Below, in pieces: positions 10,328 to 21,869 of a stretch of DNA of 64,000 nt. The position numbers and the translations under genes are program-made. The notes under the pieces were generated by a model. The model had not been told where the DNA came from. It worked only from the letters and a program-made list of their open reading frames with translations, and searched no databases. How positions within the stretch are numbered: the first letter of the stretch is position 1; the number at the start of each line of letters is the position of its first letter. This stretch comes from Furcasterigmium furcatum (Eukaryota > Ascomycota > Sordariomycetes > Glomerellales > Plectosphaerellaceae): positions 4,472,472-4,536,471 of the forward strand of contig BCIA01000005.1 in NCBI GenBank assembly GCA_001599815.1. The letters are read 5' to 3'.

Positions 10328-12312
10328 ATGGCTCCTCAGGCCAAGGCAAACCGCTTCAACTTTCTCATTGCGTCGTTTGCGACGTTGGGGTCTTTCACGT
10401 ATGGCTACAACTCTTCCGTTACTGCGGGTGTGATTGGCCTGCCCGCGTTCTTCCCGTACTTCGGGATTGACATCACGACCAGCACCGGCAACTCGATCCT
10501 CGGCGGTGGGTGCATTCCAATGTCCGATGCTCATCAAGCTACCAGTGCTGACCCTCCAGCTAGCCATCAATGGAGTCTATCTCGCAGGCGGCGCGCTCGG
10601 CTGCTGGACTCTGGCGTGGATGGCTGACTCTGTCGGACGGCGCCGAACGCTTCAAATCGTCACACTGATCTGCATCATCTCGGCGGCGCTCCAGGCTGGC
10701 TCTGTGCACATTGGAATGTTCCTCGTGGGCAGGGCGATCAACGGCTTCGGCGTTGGATTGATCAATTGCTTGACCCCTCTCTACCAGACTGAAATCTCCC
10801 CGCCAACCCAGCGAGGCCGCATCGTTGGTCTGCATGGGTTCATTCTCGTTGCAGGATACGTAAGTCCCATTATATGACCTGAACCTGCCTTGAAACCTGT
10901 TGATACATGATCTAACCTCGTGCTCTTAGAGCTGCGGCGGTTGGGCTTCGTATGGCGCGTACTTTGCCACCAACCCTTCGTTGCAATGGCGTCTTCCGCT
11001 CTCCATCCAAGTCCTTGCTCCCCTGTTCCTTCTGTGTGGAAGTTTCTGGCTTCCCGAGTCACCTCGCTGGCTGATCAACAACGGACGTGGAACTGAAGGT
11101 ATGTCGACCGAATCTGCTGGTGGTTTAACCAGGCTGACTGGAGACTTTGATAGGCCTCAAGGTCCTGGAGGACCTGCATCGCACACCCGAAGACCCCGAT
11201 GCCACTGGCGCGTATGAAGAGTTCCAGCAAATCGAAAGTCAGGTTGCGGTGGAGAAAGAACTGAATCTCAATTCTCTCTTCAAGTGCCTGAAGCACCCCG
11301 GCACCCGGAAGCGAATGATCTACGGGTTCCTCCTTCAGTGGCTCCTTCAGAGCACGGGTGTTTTGGTGGTGTTCAACTATCAGGTAGGATTGACCAGGAT
11401 TCCCGCTGCTCTTGGTTCTCGGAATGCTGACCATGCTCGTTACCATCGCAGACCATTCTCTATGCCAACCTTGGTGTGACGGGATCCTTGCCTCTGTTGC
11501 TGCTCGCTCTTTACAACGTGGTTGCTGCCTTTTTCAACTGGGTCAACTCCATCATTCTGGATAGATTCGGCCGCATCCCGATCATGGCCGTGGGAATTGT
11601 GAGTCCAGTCCGGGTGGTCATGCTGCGTTCCATGTCAACTGTCTTTACTGACTACAACGCCACAAAGGCCGGGTGCATTGTCGACTTGTCCATATACACG
11701 GCCCTCGTCGCCGAGTTTGCGGACACCTCGAACCGGGTTGGAAATGCCTTTGCCATTTTATGCCTCTTTTTATTCGCCGTGTTCTACGGCGGCTGCCTAG
11801 ATGCTTCGAGCTATGTGTACTGCTCAGAGATCTTCCCCAATGCCGTGCGCGCTCACGGGGTGGGCTTTTCAGTCAGCGGCCTATTCCTCTCGAACATCCG
11901 TAAGTTAGCACCTTTTCCCACAACATGGCCGGCGTCTTTTTACCTCCGACCTCTGCGGCAACGATTGAACAACACTCACTCATACTACTTCGGCAGTGTA
12001 CACCCAGGTTGCTCCCACGGCTTTTGCCGAGGTTGGCTGGAAGTTCTTCTTGGTCTTCATCATCGTGCCGGCTGCGGGACTCTACCCCTTCATCAAGTAC
12101 TATCCCGAGACGAAGCTGCTTTCCCTGGAAGAGGTACGAATCCACCCCATTCGATCCGACAGTTATCTCTGTTCTGACTTATTGTTTTTTCCGGTGCGTA
12201 GTTGGCCGGAGTGTTTGGCGAGGACGTTCCCATCGCGTCATCCCGGGCCGAGGAAAAGCAAGAGCTCCAGACCGCGGATCAGCACAGCGAGATCAAGGGC
12301 ACCGGGCAATAA
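10328..12312 (+). CDS. MFS sugar transporter, 499 aa
   Basis: Eight exons: 10328-10505, 10564-10859, 10930-11098, 11154-11383, 11452-11598, 11668-11899, 11997-12133 and 12202-12312; 1500 nt. The plasma-membrane sugar-porter signatures are present: GRRRTL after the second helix, the RAINGFGVG..PLYQTEISPPTQRG segment, PESPRWLI before the central loop, and PETKLLSLEE after helix 12. About twelve membrane segments are expected. Substrates of this family include hexoses, disaccharides, quinate and lactose-like compounds; which one is not decidable here. Several introns fall between helices. It lies in tandem with a second porter and beside two regulators, which fits substrate-induced uptake. Confidence 0.92.
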
Positions 12313-13072
12313 GTGGCCTCCGGTTTTAGCTTGGACTTTGATAAAGATCCTGAGATCGTGGAAACCTGTCATGGGTACCATAAACCGAAATTTGATGGCT
12401 ACTGTTGGTTGGACTTGTATGGAGAATCGAGACTTTGTTTGGCAAACATGAAGTCTTAGCTTAGTGAGAATTCAACTAGACTGAGGTCATGGTCAAGTTC
12501 TATTGCGTCTTGTCTGGCAGTTTCTCGCAGATACCGCCACCATAGGCTCTTCAATCCTCAGCAACGCCACCTCCGCCTCAATCCATGAAAACGCACTGAC
12601 AGAGAATCAACCGGAAGATAAAGTCCAGTAGGGTCCGATTTCCTGGCTTGAATGACAGCTACAGGAAGTGATCGGCCGGTGGGGGTTCTCAAGGCGGTCA
12701 TATGCGGGTAGATGAGGAAGCCGGATCGGCAACCATTAAGGAAGCCGAAGTGCTCACATCGAGCTACAGATCAAACGACGTAAGCGGATCGACTTGTTGG
12801 GAAGATGTTATTTCCTCATCCATATTTCATGTTAGCCTAATCGGCTGCGCTTCATAGGTGGACAGAATGTCAGACACATTACGGGCCATCCGCTGCTGTT
12901 CACTTCGACACTGCCCAGCCTTACTCCTCTCGTCATGGGCCATTGCCGGCTCTTAACATCCTGTCATTCCTAGAAAAAGATTGTGAGTATTCGTTCGTCT
13001 TTTACGGATCAAACAGTAACTAACAATCCATGAGGTGTTCTTCTATTCTTCGTTCATTCGGTACTTGTTGCA
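12313..13072. promoter_or_regulatory. Intergenic between two transporter genes
   Basis: The 760 bp holds the 3' flank of the first transporter and the promoter of the second. No supportable ORF or RNA gene was seen. The sequence is relatively AT-rich just before the second ATG. Confidence 0.35.
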
Positions 13073-14641
13073 ATGAGCCTCCGCAATCTCTACATGGCCG
13101 CGGCCATCGCATGCACCACAGCCTGCATGTTTGGATATGGCACTGGATTCATCGGTGGCATACTCGTCTTGCCATCATTTAATCACCACTTTGGCCTCGA
13201 CCATCTTGGTCGAAACGACCTCGCCGCTGCACAATCCGTCATCGTATCAGTCTGGCTGCTCGGCGCCTGCATCGGCGTGGTCCTCGCTCTTCGCGTGTGC
13301 TCCAGCCAAGGGCGCCGAGCCTGTTTACTCTTCTGCGCTAGCACATATGTCTTGGGTGCAGTGATGCAGCTGATCCCCACAAGCAGCCGTACCATCGCGC
13401 TCTTCGACGCAGGAAGGCTGCTCAGCGGCATCGGCGTCGGGGCCGGCACGCTCGTCTCGCCGCTGTACATCTCCGAGATTTCTACGCCAGACACCCGTGG
13501 CTTCCTGCTCGGCTCTTGGCAGGTGGCCATGCAGTTGTCAGCCCTCATCGGATTCTGGGGTGCCTATGTCTCTCACAGCGCCCTGCCGAACACATCTGAC
13601 TGGCAGTGGGCTTTTCCTGTTCTCCTGCAAGTCGTCCCAGGTGCCATTCTGTTGGTGGGCTGCGTTTTCCTACCGGAGAGCCCTGCGTGGCTGGCCGAGA
13701 TGAACCGAGAGGAAGCCCTATTCAAGGCTCACGCCTGGTTGCGTGGCCGCTCCCCGTCGTGCAACGAAACTCGGCTGGAGGTGAAGGACTACTGCGAAGC
13801 GGTAAAGAGGCGGAAATCTCTGGCGATGGGTCAAGCCCAGCAAGGATTCTTGCACGAGCTGGCCAATCCTTCAATACGCAAGCGACTCGTCTGCGGCGTC
13901 GGCCTCATGTCTCTGATGACCATCAGCGGCACCAACGCGCTCAACTTCTTCGCCCCCATCATCTTCATGAGTGCCGGCTTCACATCGACGTCGGCATCCC
14001 TATTCCTCACCGGCCTCTTTGGACTTGTGAAGCTCTCGGCATCTCTCAGTTTCACATTTTATTTTGTGCGGGTCAAGGGGAACAGGTTCTGGCTCATCGT
14101 GGCCACAGCCGTCTGCTCCGTCTCCCTCTTCGTCCTTGCGGCGTGTGTCCGCACCTTCGAGCCTGGACAGATCAACCGCAGCGACTCTCCTTCCGGCGAC
14201 AGCTTCAGCTTCCCGGGGCTCGTGGCCTGTCTCATGGTCTTCGTGTTCGCCTTCTTCTTCGGCATCGGCCACGGTCCTATCGCCTGGAACTTCTGCGCCG
14301 AAGTGTTCCCCCCGCACCTGAGCACCAGGTGTTGCACGATCACGACATGCACGCAGTGGCTATTCCAGGTGGTGAATGCAATGGCCACACCACTGCTGCT
14401 GGCCGCGGCGGGATGGTATACCTGGCTCATCTTTGGCGCCGTCAACGCCATCACGCTTGTTTGGTGTTATTTCGGTGTGCCCGAGACCCGAGGCGTGCCT
14501 CAGGGAGAACAGATGGATGCCGTCTTTGGAGACAGGCACGAAGCAAAGTACGCCGGCGACATCGAGCACGTCGAAGATGTTGAGCCCGCAACAGAGGCGA
14601 CGCCCCTGCTCCAGGCACACACTGCAGCTGGGAGCAGGTGA
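13073..14641 (+). CDS. MFS sugar/acid transporter, 522 aa, intronless
   Basis: A single exon encoding a complete sugar-porter-type MFS protein. GRLLSGIGVGAGTLVSPLYI followed by SEISTPDTRG matches the helix-4/5 signature, FLPESPAWLAE is the conserved PESP motif, and GVPETRGVP follows the last helix. Helix boundaries suggest twelve membrane segments with a cytosolic middle loop (about 215-265) and C-tail. Its lack of introns contrasts with the eight-exon neighbour, so the two are not a recent tandem duplication. The family includes hexose, quinate and other polyol/acid permeases; I cannot assign the substrate. Confidence 0.93.
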   Translation: MSLRNLYMAAAIACTTACMFGYGTGFIGGILVLPSFNHHFGLDHLGRNDLAAAQSVIVSVWLLGACIGVVLALRVCSSQGRRACLLFCASTYVLGAVMQLIPTSSRTIALFDAGRLLSGIGVGAGTLVSPLYISEISTPDTRGFLLGSWQVAMQLSALIGFWGAYVSHSALPNTSDWQWAFPVLLQVVPGAILLVGCVFLPESPAWLAEMNREEALFKAHAWLRGRSPSCNETRLEVKDYCEAVKRRKSLAMGQAQQGFLHELANPSIRKRLVCGVGLMSLMTISGTNALNFFAPIIFMSAGFTSTSASLFLTGLFGLVKLSASLSFTFYFVRVKGNRFWLIVATAVCSVSLFVLAACVRTFEPGQINRSDSPSGDSFSFPGLVACLMVFVFAFFFGIGHGPIAWNFCAEVFPPHLSTRCCTITTCTQWLFQVVNAMATPLLLAAAGWYTWLIFGAVNAITLVWCYFGVPETRGVPQGEQMDAVFGDRHEAKYAGDIEHVEDVEPATEATPLLQAHTAAGSR

Positions 14642-15074
14642 GGAGCGCGCAGCCTACTTAGGCGGCACTTCCCCGGGCTGGGGCCAGGGGCTCGCCGGGC
14701 CTCTGGCTGGGGTTTTCCCCGAGGGCTCGTGGTCATGTGGACGATTCAGTACATTTCCAGGAAGCAGGATCCTGGCCAGTTAGGCGCTATTGACGCAAGG
14801 TAGCGAGCATACCCTTAGGATAGACAAACAGGGCTTAAGGTTCACGATTGATGCTGGTTCCCCCTCCTCCGACCCCGCTCCCGCCCCCGGGATCTGGCAA
14901 TGAGGGTGGGTCCGGGGGCAATGTCCGGAAATGTGGATCCCGGCTTCATCCGGCTACTTATTCTGAGGCTGGCCCAAATTTGCAACTTGAAGCCGGGGAT
15001 CTCTCTCTCCCTCGGTTTCTCTGGCACATCCCCAGAATCGCCCGCAAAGCCGCAGCCTTGTACATTCTGATGTG
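14642..15074. promoter_or_regulatory. Intergenic: promoter of the first Zn2Cys6 regulator
   Basis: A 433 bp gap; GC-rich low-complexity CCCCTCC/CCCGCCC sequence lies around 14862-14892. No supportable gene. Confidence 0.3.
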
Positions 15075-17413
15075 ATGACTGGCACAGCATCGGACCCGTC
15101 CATGCGGGCCCAGAGGAAGAGGGCCCTGCTCGTCTGCTTCCGCTGCCACAGCAAGAAGGTGAGTCCCGGCGCTGCCGAGTCCCCCCGTGGGGAGGGCCCC
15201 TGAGACCCTGCGTGGCCAGCCAACTGACCGCGTCGCGCGACAACGCAGATCAAATGCGATCTCTCTCAGAAACCCGCGTCTCAGTCCTGTAGCCATTGTA
15301 CCCAGGCCCAGGTCCTCTGCCAGTGAGTATCAGCCTCGCCTCACACCATGAATAGCACCCCAGACCACTCGATTGCTGACCTGGCCGGCGAAGGCTGCGC
15401 CCCTCTAGGAGGGGCTTGAGAAAGCGTCCGTCCCCTGCTGCGCGTCATCTCCAGTTCGCGGACCAAGACACAGCGTATGAGTCTCATGGAGGAACAATCC
15501 TCGATGCTGACCCTCTTGCCTCCATGGGTGAAGACGGCTTGGACACCATCAACATGGACGTCACATTGCCCCAGACGCCTGCGCCCACGACGGCACTCTC
15601 GTCCATTCAAGGACCGTACGAGGTTATGCCAGCCCTGAGAGCATCGGGGCCTCAAAATCCCTCAACACTCGTGGCCCGGGACCGTGGCTTCCCAATCCCT
15701 TCTCCCTCATCATCTCATAATTATGGAACACCGCCGAATGCCGCGAGCCTTAGCTCACGCCGGCTGTCAGTCCGCGCCAGCAGTTTCGGTCAATCGGGGT
15801 ACATGACAATCCTCGGTGCCGAGGAAGAGGTGAGCGACAAGAGCGAGGAGGTGCAAGTGCAACCCAGGAAGGGGACCGCCGGGGCAGAGTTCATCTCGCC
15901 TGCACTCCAAGATGCATTCGCGGAGACATACCTCGAGTACTGCTATACCTGGTGTCCCGTCCTCGATCCCGTACTCCTTCGGAACAATCCCACAGAGCTA
16001 CCGCCATTGCTCCAAAACGCCCTGGCCCTTCTCGGCACCCGCGTCAACCCTCCACTGGTCCAGTTCAGGGAACCCGCAGCCTACTATGAAAGGTGCAAGG
16101 AGATATTCTACAGTGACAGCTGCGGGCATCCCCTCCTCCGCATCGCCGCTCTCATGCTCTTCTTCTGGTGGAGCACCGGCCCGCCGAACCAGGTCAACAT
16201 GGACAACGCATGGTGGTGGACGGGGATCACCATCCGCGCCGCCCAGGAGTATGGCCTGAATAGGGAACCCAAGCCATCTCAGATCACACATCCCTGGGAC
16301 AGTCCGGGGCTTCGGCGTCGAATATGGTGGACACTCTTTGTAAGTCTTTCCCGAGCTTCGCCCCCTTAGACAAACGGATCCCAGCTGACGACTCGCGCCC
16401 AGGCCAGAGACCGCATACTCTCCATCTCCCAGGGCAGGCCAACCATCATCGACTCGGACTACACGAGTGTCGAAATGGTCACGCCAGCGGACTTCCCCGA
16501 TCCAACCCAGCCGCTTGTCCACGTCTTCATCCGCTGGGTAGAGCTCCAGGCCATCACAGGTCGTATCAGCAAGCATCTCAGCCGCCGCGGCGCAAACGGA
16601 ATGATGCCCGACGACCGAATCCGCACCTCACAGCTGCTACAGGAGCTATCTGCATGGGTCAACGCCCTCCCGCAAGGCCTCGCCCTGCCCACCCCGTCGG
16701 CCCAGATGCCCAGGCCCAACCGTGACGTGTTCCGGCTTCACCTCACCTACCTCTCCAATGTCGTCCTGCTGCACCTGACCAACTCCTCCCAGGGCCTGCC
16801 CCGAGCGTCCAAGGCCGCCGTGGTCGCCGCATCATGCATCGCCCGGCTCTTCGAGTACTTCCTGATCCGGGGAGACATACGCTTCCTCACAGGCGATGCG
16901 GGATGGGAAGTCTCCGTGGCCCTCCTGGCGTTACTTCACGCCCGCCGCATGAGAGACATCGATGCCCTTGCGGAGACCGATATTCACATCCTCCGCACCG
17001 CCCTTCAGCAGCTGGGTCGTATATGGCCCTCGTCGCGCATGTTCCTGTCGGCATTCGAGAAGATGTTCAGTGCGACGAACAATGCGTCATCGGCCGCCGC
17101 CGGCCAGGCGCCTCCAAATCAGGACGCGAGACAGGGAACGACCGCCCGTCCGCCCGCGGAGGGCCCTATCGCTGAGGAAGGGGAGGGACATGATATCTTG
17201 GACGACATGGCTGATGACGGGGACGCGGACAGTGCGTGGATGAGCTTGTTCCCTTTCGTGACGGCGGAGACGAGCCCCCTGATACGGGCGGTTCTAAACC
17301 GGAACGTGGCCATGAGCTTTCCGGAGATCGAGTGGCCTTTTGAACTTGATGGGACTCTGCAGGACTTTCTCTCCCTGCCTACCGACTTTTCTTTTGACTG
17401 GGCCATGGTCTGA
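15075..17413 (+). CDS. Zn2Cys6 transcription factor, 699 aa
   Basis: Four exons: 15075-15158, 15249-15322, 15409-16339 and 16403-17413; 2100 nt. The N-terminal binuclear zinc cluster has its six cysteines at 21, 24, 31, 42, 45 and 52 (CX2CX6CX10CX2CX6C). The first intron interrupts the cluster and the second falls just after its last Cys, so uncorrected reading would miss the DNA-binding domain. The third loop (10 residues) is longer than usual. The middle region (about 200-400, from AFAETYLEYCYTWCPVLDP on) is a fungal-specific transcription factor domain. It lies next to the transporters and tail to tail with a second regulator, so it is a candidate pathway activator (inference). Confidence 0.88.
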
Positions 17414-17560
17414 TGAGATACGGTCGTGAATGGAACGACATGATGGAACTCGGGATTTAATAGGCGTTGGCGAAGGGTCACATAGTATTGGCAACGTCGT
17501 TCATGTGCATTTATTTGGCCTTAGATCTCCTATTGATCCCGCTGCGAAGCCAAAATAGGT

Positions 17561-19880
17561 TCACACAGCCGGAACTTGTGCCAGGTCATCAAACCACGGA
17601 GAGCCTTCGCTGTCTAACAGACCAAACAGAGGGTCGAGGACGGTGCCCGAAGCCGGTTCCTCCGATGCGTAGGCGGAGGACGTGTTCCCGCAAGGCTCGG
17701 TAGCTTTTCCAGATGGGAATGTCTCCAAGATAGCAGTCCAGTTGACTCCGCTGGCGGGATCATCGGAAAATACCACGCTCCCTTGCGGTTCATCAGAGAC
17801 CACAGCCCGTGTGTCGTCCGCATACATGCCTGTTCCGATATCGAGGCCGTTGACGGACATGAGTCGACGGATGATACCCGCCGGCTTGTTGAGGCCCGGA
17901 TTCGCCGCGCAGATGGCGTCCAACGCGCCCAGACTCGCGGACAGATACGCCGCCTGATTCTCCCCGCGATGTTCCTGCGCCTGTGCCGCAGCGTTGCGCA
18001 CGTGAATAGTGCAGGCGACGTAGGCTGCGTATCCCACTAGATACGGCGCCGCGAGGAGCCCGTATGCGTCGCGGTAGGCCTGCAGGATGATGGTGATATG
18101 TCGAGCCGCGGCGGTGCAACGCTCCCAGCAAGCGCGAACGGGTGCGTCGGCGACCAGTTGCCGCAGATGACCGTCGGAGATGAAAGGACGGTGGAGGAGG
18201 ATGACCAGGGAGTGATACAGGCTGTGCAGTATCATGACATTGGGTGGTGGGAAGGGTGTTGCCACTCTTCTGCCCGACTCCCATGATACGGCGAAGTCGT
18301 TTTCTGGCGTCAAGGCGCCCTTCCATCGTACGAGGGCGTTGTCTAATACACCCAGGGCGCGCCGGGCATTGAGGACAGGGGCGCCGACGACGTAAAATCC
18401 CTTGATTATGCCGTCCATGATCTTGGATAGGTGGCATAGCTGCTGGAAGGTGGAAATCGATCTCATGGGGACCGAGTCGACGGAGTGAGGGACAAAGCAC
18501 GAATGATTCGAGGGGCTACCCGGTTGGAAGAGTTCGTATTCATCGAATGTGTCCAAGAATACGGTTGATACACGGCAGTCGCATACGTTGATTGTCGTCG
18601 GGCGCCCGAGGTAAAGGCTCTGAAGTTTGTCGCAGATGAAAGCTCCCCAGAACACGCGCCGACGGATCTCGATGTCCTCTGGTGTGGTGGTCGTCTCTTC
18701 CGGGTCCAGGTGAAGGTTCAGGTCATACACCATTCGCAAGGCGTAGCCTGTGTAAAGCCATCCCTTGGAGGTTTTGCCGGTGGAATTATACGTTGATCCG
18801 AGAAGCAGCAAGCCCACGACTGTGGGGATCGAGGGCTGGAATAGGAGCGATCCCTGCGCCAGGAGCGCGTCGCAACGACGGAAGAACGGGGCGCCAGCCG
18901 TGGCAGCGTTCTCGGGGTCCTCGCGCAGGATGATGAGTTTTGAATACTTGGTTGCGCAGGCCAAGATGGCGTTGAGGAGGAACATGGAGTAAAAGGGCCC
19001 AGATCCCCGGATGAGGTCGCGCATGATGGCCGGACGATATGTCAGAAGGAATGTATGGTGCTGGCGAGACCAGTGCAGGTCTAAGAGATGCTGGATGATG
19101 GCGATGGGCGTGCCATCAATAACCTGGTGCTCAAGTAAGCGATGCTCTAGTTGTCGTTGCAGAGCTGCTTGGGTGATGAGGGCGTTCCGAAGCCCTTCGT
19201 TGACAACACAGGAAGCCCCCCTAGGAGGTGAGGCCGCAAGATATGGGTTGTTGGCTGGTCTGTATAGCGCAGAGGAGGGGCCAAAACTGCAAGGGCGGCC
19301 GATCTCATCGACAGATATGAAGCTGTGAATGTCGGGCTTCTCGCCATCGGACTCAAAGGGCTCGTCGTCTCCGTTGATCAGTGTTGACGACATTGATGAA
19401 ACTGTCGGCGGAACATGATAAGTTGGACTATCTTGCTGGCCGGCTTGCGGACTGCTGTGCATTTGAAGCTCGTGCAAGTCAGGCAAACGGAGTCCTCCCT
19501 GGTCGGCCACAGTAGATTCCAGTAGAGTAGCCCGACTCTCCGGCTCGCTCATCTTAAGCTTGCGGATAAAGTTCTCAAGAGCATGTTTCTCACGTTCAAG
19601 CTCGTGAATCCGAGAATACGTTGGCCTTGATGAGGTCAGTCAGGTACTCAGGAAGACTCGCAGACCGAGGATGGGCTACAAACCGTTTCCGAGGTGTCTC
19701 TATCAGGTAGCTACACTCCCTCTTCTGGCCTTTGCAGGCACTGCACTGGGGCTGGCCGCCATTACAGCGGATCTTCTTGTTGCGACAATGAACGCAGGCC
19801 CGCTTGTAGATTCGTGGTGCTTTGGCCGGCTCTGTGCTGCGTCGCGGACTCGGGTCTGGGGTTTCTTTCGCTTCAACCAT
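17561..19880 (-). CDS. Zn2Cys6 transcription factor, 753 aa
   Basis: Two exons, 19880-19684 and 19625-17561; 2262 nt. The zinc-cluster cysteines are at 29, 32, 39, 46, 49 and 56 (CX2CX6CX6CX2CX6C), preceded by a basic stretch. The 58 bp intron has an unusual GTTTGT donor, a CTGAC branch-like site and an AAG acceptor. Splicing joins ETPRKR to PTYSRIHELEREKHALENF, giving the expected linker and coiled-coil dimerisation helix. The junction is my best fit by phase and is less certain than others. A fungal-specific TF domain spans about 190-480. It ends 147 bp from the end of the other regulator and sits beside the tricarboxylate carrier gene. Confidence 0.85.
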
Positions 19881-20135
19881 GATTTCTCATAACACGGGGA
19901 ACGTTACATATCTACAGCGGCGACAGCTTTAGATTCATGGCCATTTGCCAGTAATATCTTTCCTTGCTTGCATGCACAGTACCAAGCCCGTTCTGGGAAG
20001 GGTAGGGCTCCTCCCAGCCACACTGGCGCCGGCAATGCTCTCGGCTAACCGGTTGTTGAGTTGCCGAGATCTTGGGCCCTCGCCGGAGAGTGCCCCTGAA
20101 TCGCTCCCCCAAGTCCTGTCCCCGGTGCGCGCGAA

Positions 20136-21329
20136 TCAATTGTATCCGTATTTCCTAGCCAGCTTGACAATCTCCTCGTATCTGGTCCAAGGGTCAGTAA
20201 CAAGTTCAAGCCACATAATTGCCCTCTTACACTGTGAAGACGATGGCTCCGCTGAGACTGAGGCGGCCGAGGCGAGGGACCGAACCGGACCAGAATGTCA
20301 GCACGCCCTCATTCTTGAAAATGCTCGCAACGCAGTGCATGCTCGTTTTGTAGTTCTTACTCGCCTCAAGACTCTGCATCCGAGTCTTGACCACATCCAA
20401 GGGCATTGTCGCATACCTGAGAACGAAGTCAGTCTATGCCAACCAACCCAAACCACCGCTCGGGGGTGAGCACTCTTACACGGTGACGATGCCAGCCAGA
20501 GCGCCCGCCGCCATGGCACTCATCGGGCCAGGCGAGGCACTCTCTGTGTGCCGTTTAAAGAAGGTGTAAGATGAGAAGCGCACCATGCTGTTCGCGCCCT
20601 GTCTCGCGGTCGACGGGACGAACCCCTGGAAGAAGCCCGCGATGCCCTTCTCCCGCGCAATAATTGCGGAACCGTGGAGAAAACCTTTCATACGGGGTTG
20701 GCTCCGTTTTTGGTCATCGATCAATTGCGTCTTGACGCTTTCGAAGGGCGTGACGGCCACCGCAGACTCGGTCACGCCAGCCAGAAGCCCGGCGATGGCG
20801 GTGCCTGTGCTGCTGACATTGCCGGACTCGTCGGCTAGGGCGCTTTTGAAGGCATCAAAAGCAACAAATCCTACATCGAAGGATTAGTGTCAGAAGATAC
20901 GCGATGCTCTTCGCTGCATTTGAGATGTGCCTGCTGCAGGGTGAGGCAGGAGACTCACGTGTGGCAGCCTTGAGGGCGTTCCCTAGGATCAAGGTTGTGC
21001 AGCCTGTGTACCACTCCCTAGACGGAATAGGTGGCCACGGAAGCTTCTGCGAGTCCGGCAGATGTCGGTTGAGCTGACTTCTGGTCTTGGCAAATTCGAA
21101 GGGATATGTGATGGCTGCATGTGGTCGATGTGAGATCGCTGATGCCCCTCAACTTCATCCCAGACACGTAGACTTACATATCTCAACCGCTCCCGCAGTA
21201 GAGCCAGCGACAATGCTCAAGAGCGAACTGGTCTGACGCGGTTAGATAATCTGTCCAGCTACCGACATCTGGTCGCCAGCTACTGTGGTGCTCCCTTACC
21301 TTGGGCTTTTTGGCCTTGTCTTCGGCCAT
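20136..21329 (-). CDS. ctp1: Mitochondrial tricarboxylate (citrate) carrier, 287 aa
   Basis: Six exons: 21329-21300, 21232-21178, 21114-20959, 20870-20480, 20416-20231 and 20181-20136; 864 nt. All three mitochondrial-carrier repeats carry the PX[DE]XX[KR] signature: PFEFAKTR, PFESVKTQ and PLDVVKTR. Length and sequence fit the inner-membrane citrate carrier, which exchanges citrate for malate or another tricarboxylate. The first coding exon is only 30 nt and the last 46 nt. It may be a housekeeping gene, but its position beside two regulators and a catabolic cluster makes co-regulation worth testing. Confidence 0.9.
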
Positions 21330-21869
21330 TTTAGCGAGACGGAAGTTTTCTGATGGCCGTTGAAGAGAAGATGTCAGTCTGTGAGTCGTCAGTTGATTTC
21401 CTATGATATACTGAGCTTCGGGATGTTACCGGCCGGAGACCCACCGAGTTCCCGGTGGTGGTCACGATCCCGGGCGATGACATCCCGCTCACGAAACGCA
21501 GGTGGGCCGAGGACTGGATCAAGCGACTTCAGATAGGTGTATAGGAAGAGAGTATATTAGAAAGTCGTGGGTGACCGCCCCACAGCGATCCTCAGGTCAG
21601 GAGCCTGTGTCACAGAGTCCCTCACGTCAGCAAGGGGGACGACCGACACACCTCACCCTTCAGGTAGACTGTATTCACTTTTAAGAGAGGGAAGTGGAGT
21701 CGGATCATGCTGTACTTATGCAACCCCGCAAGATCGGCAGACCTCAGGCGGCTGATCTCACCGTCGTCTCATCAACAACCTCCGCATCCAACCACCCTCG
21801 TCTCTGGTACCGACTGCTCGAGAGAGTACATGCCGGCAATTAAACTCGGTGCTATTCAGTTTGACAACC
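21330..21869. promoter_or_regulatory. Divergent promoter: tricarboxylate carrier / F-box gene
   Basis: A 540 bp region between divergent start codons. No ORF with coding character was seen. Confidence 0.3.

Noticed and set aside
10328..14641. Recent tandem duplication of the two MFS transporter genes
   Set aside because: One has eight exons and the other none, and their sequences differ strongly, so they are separate subfamilies.
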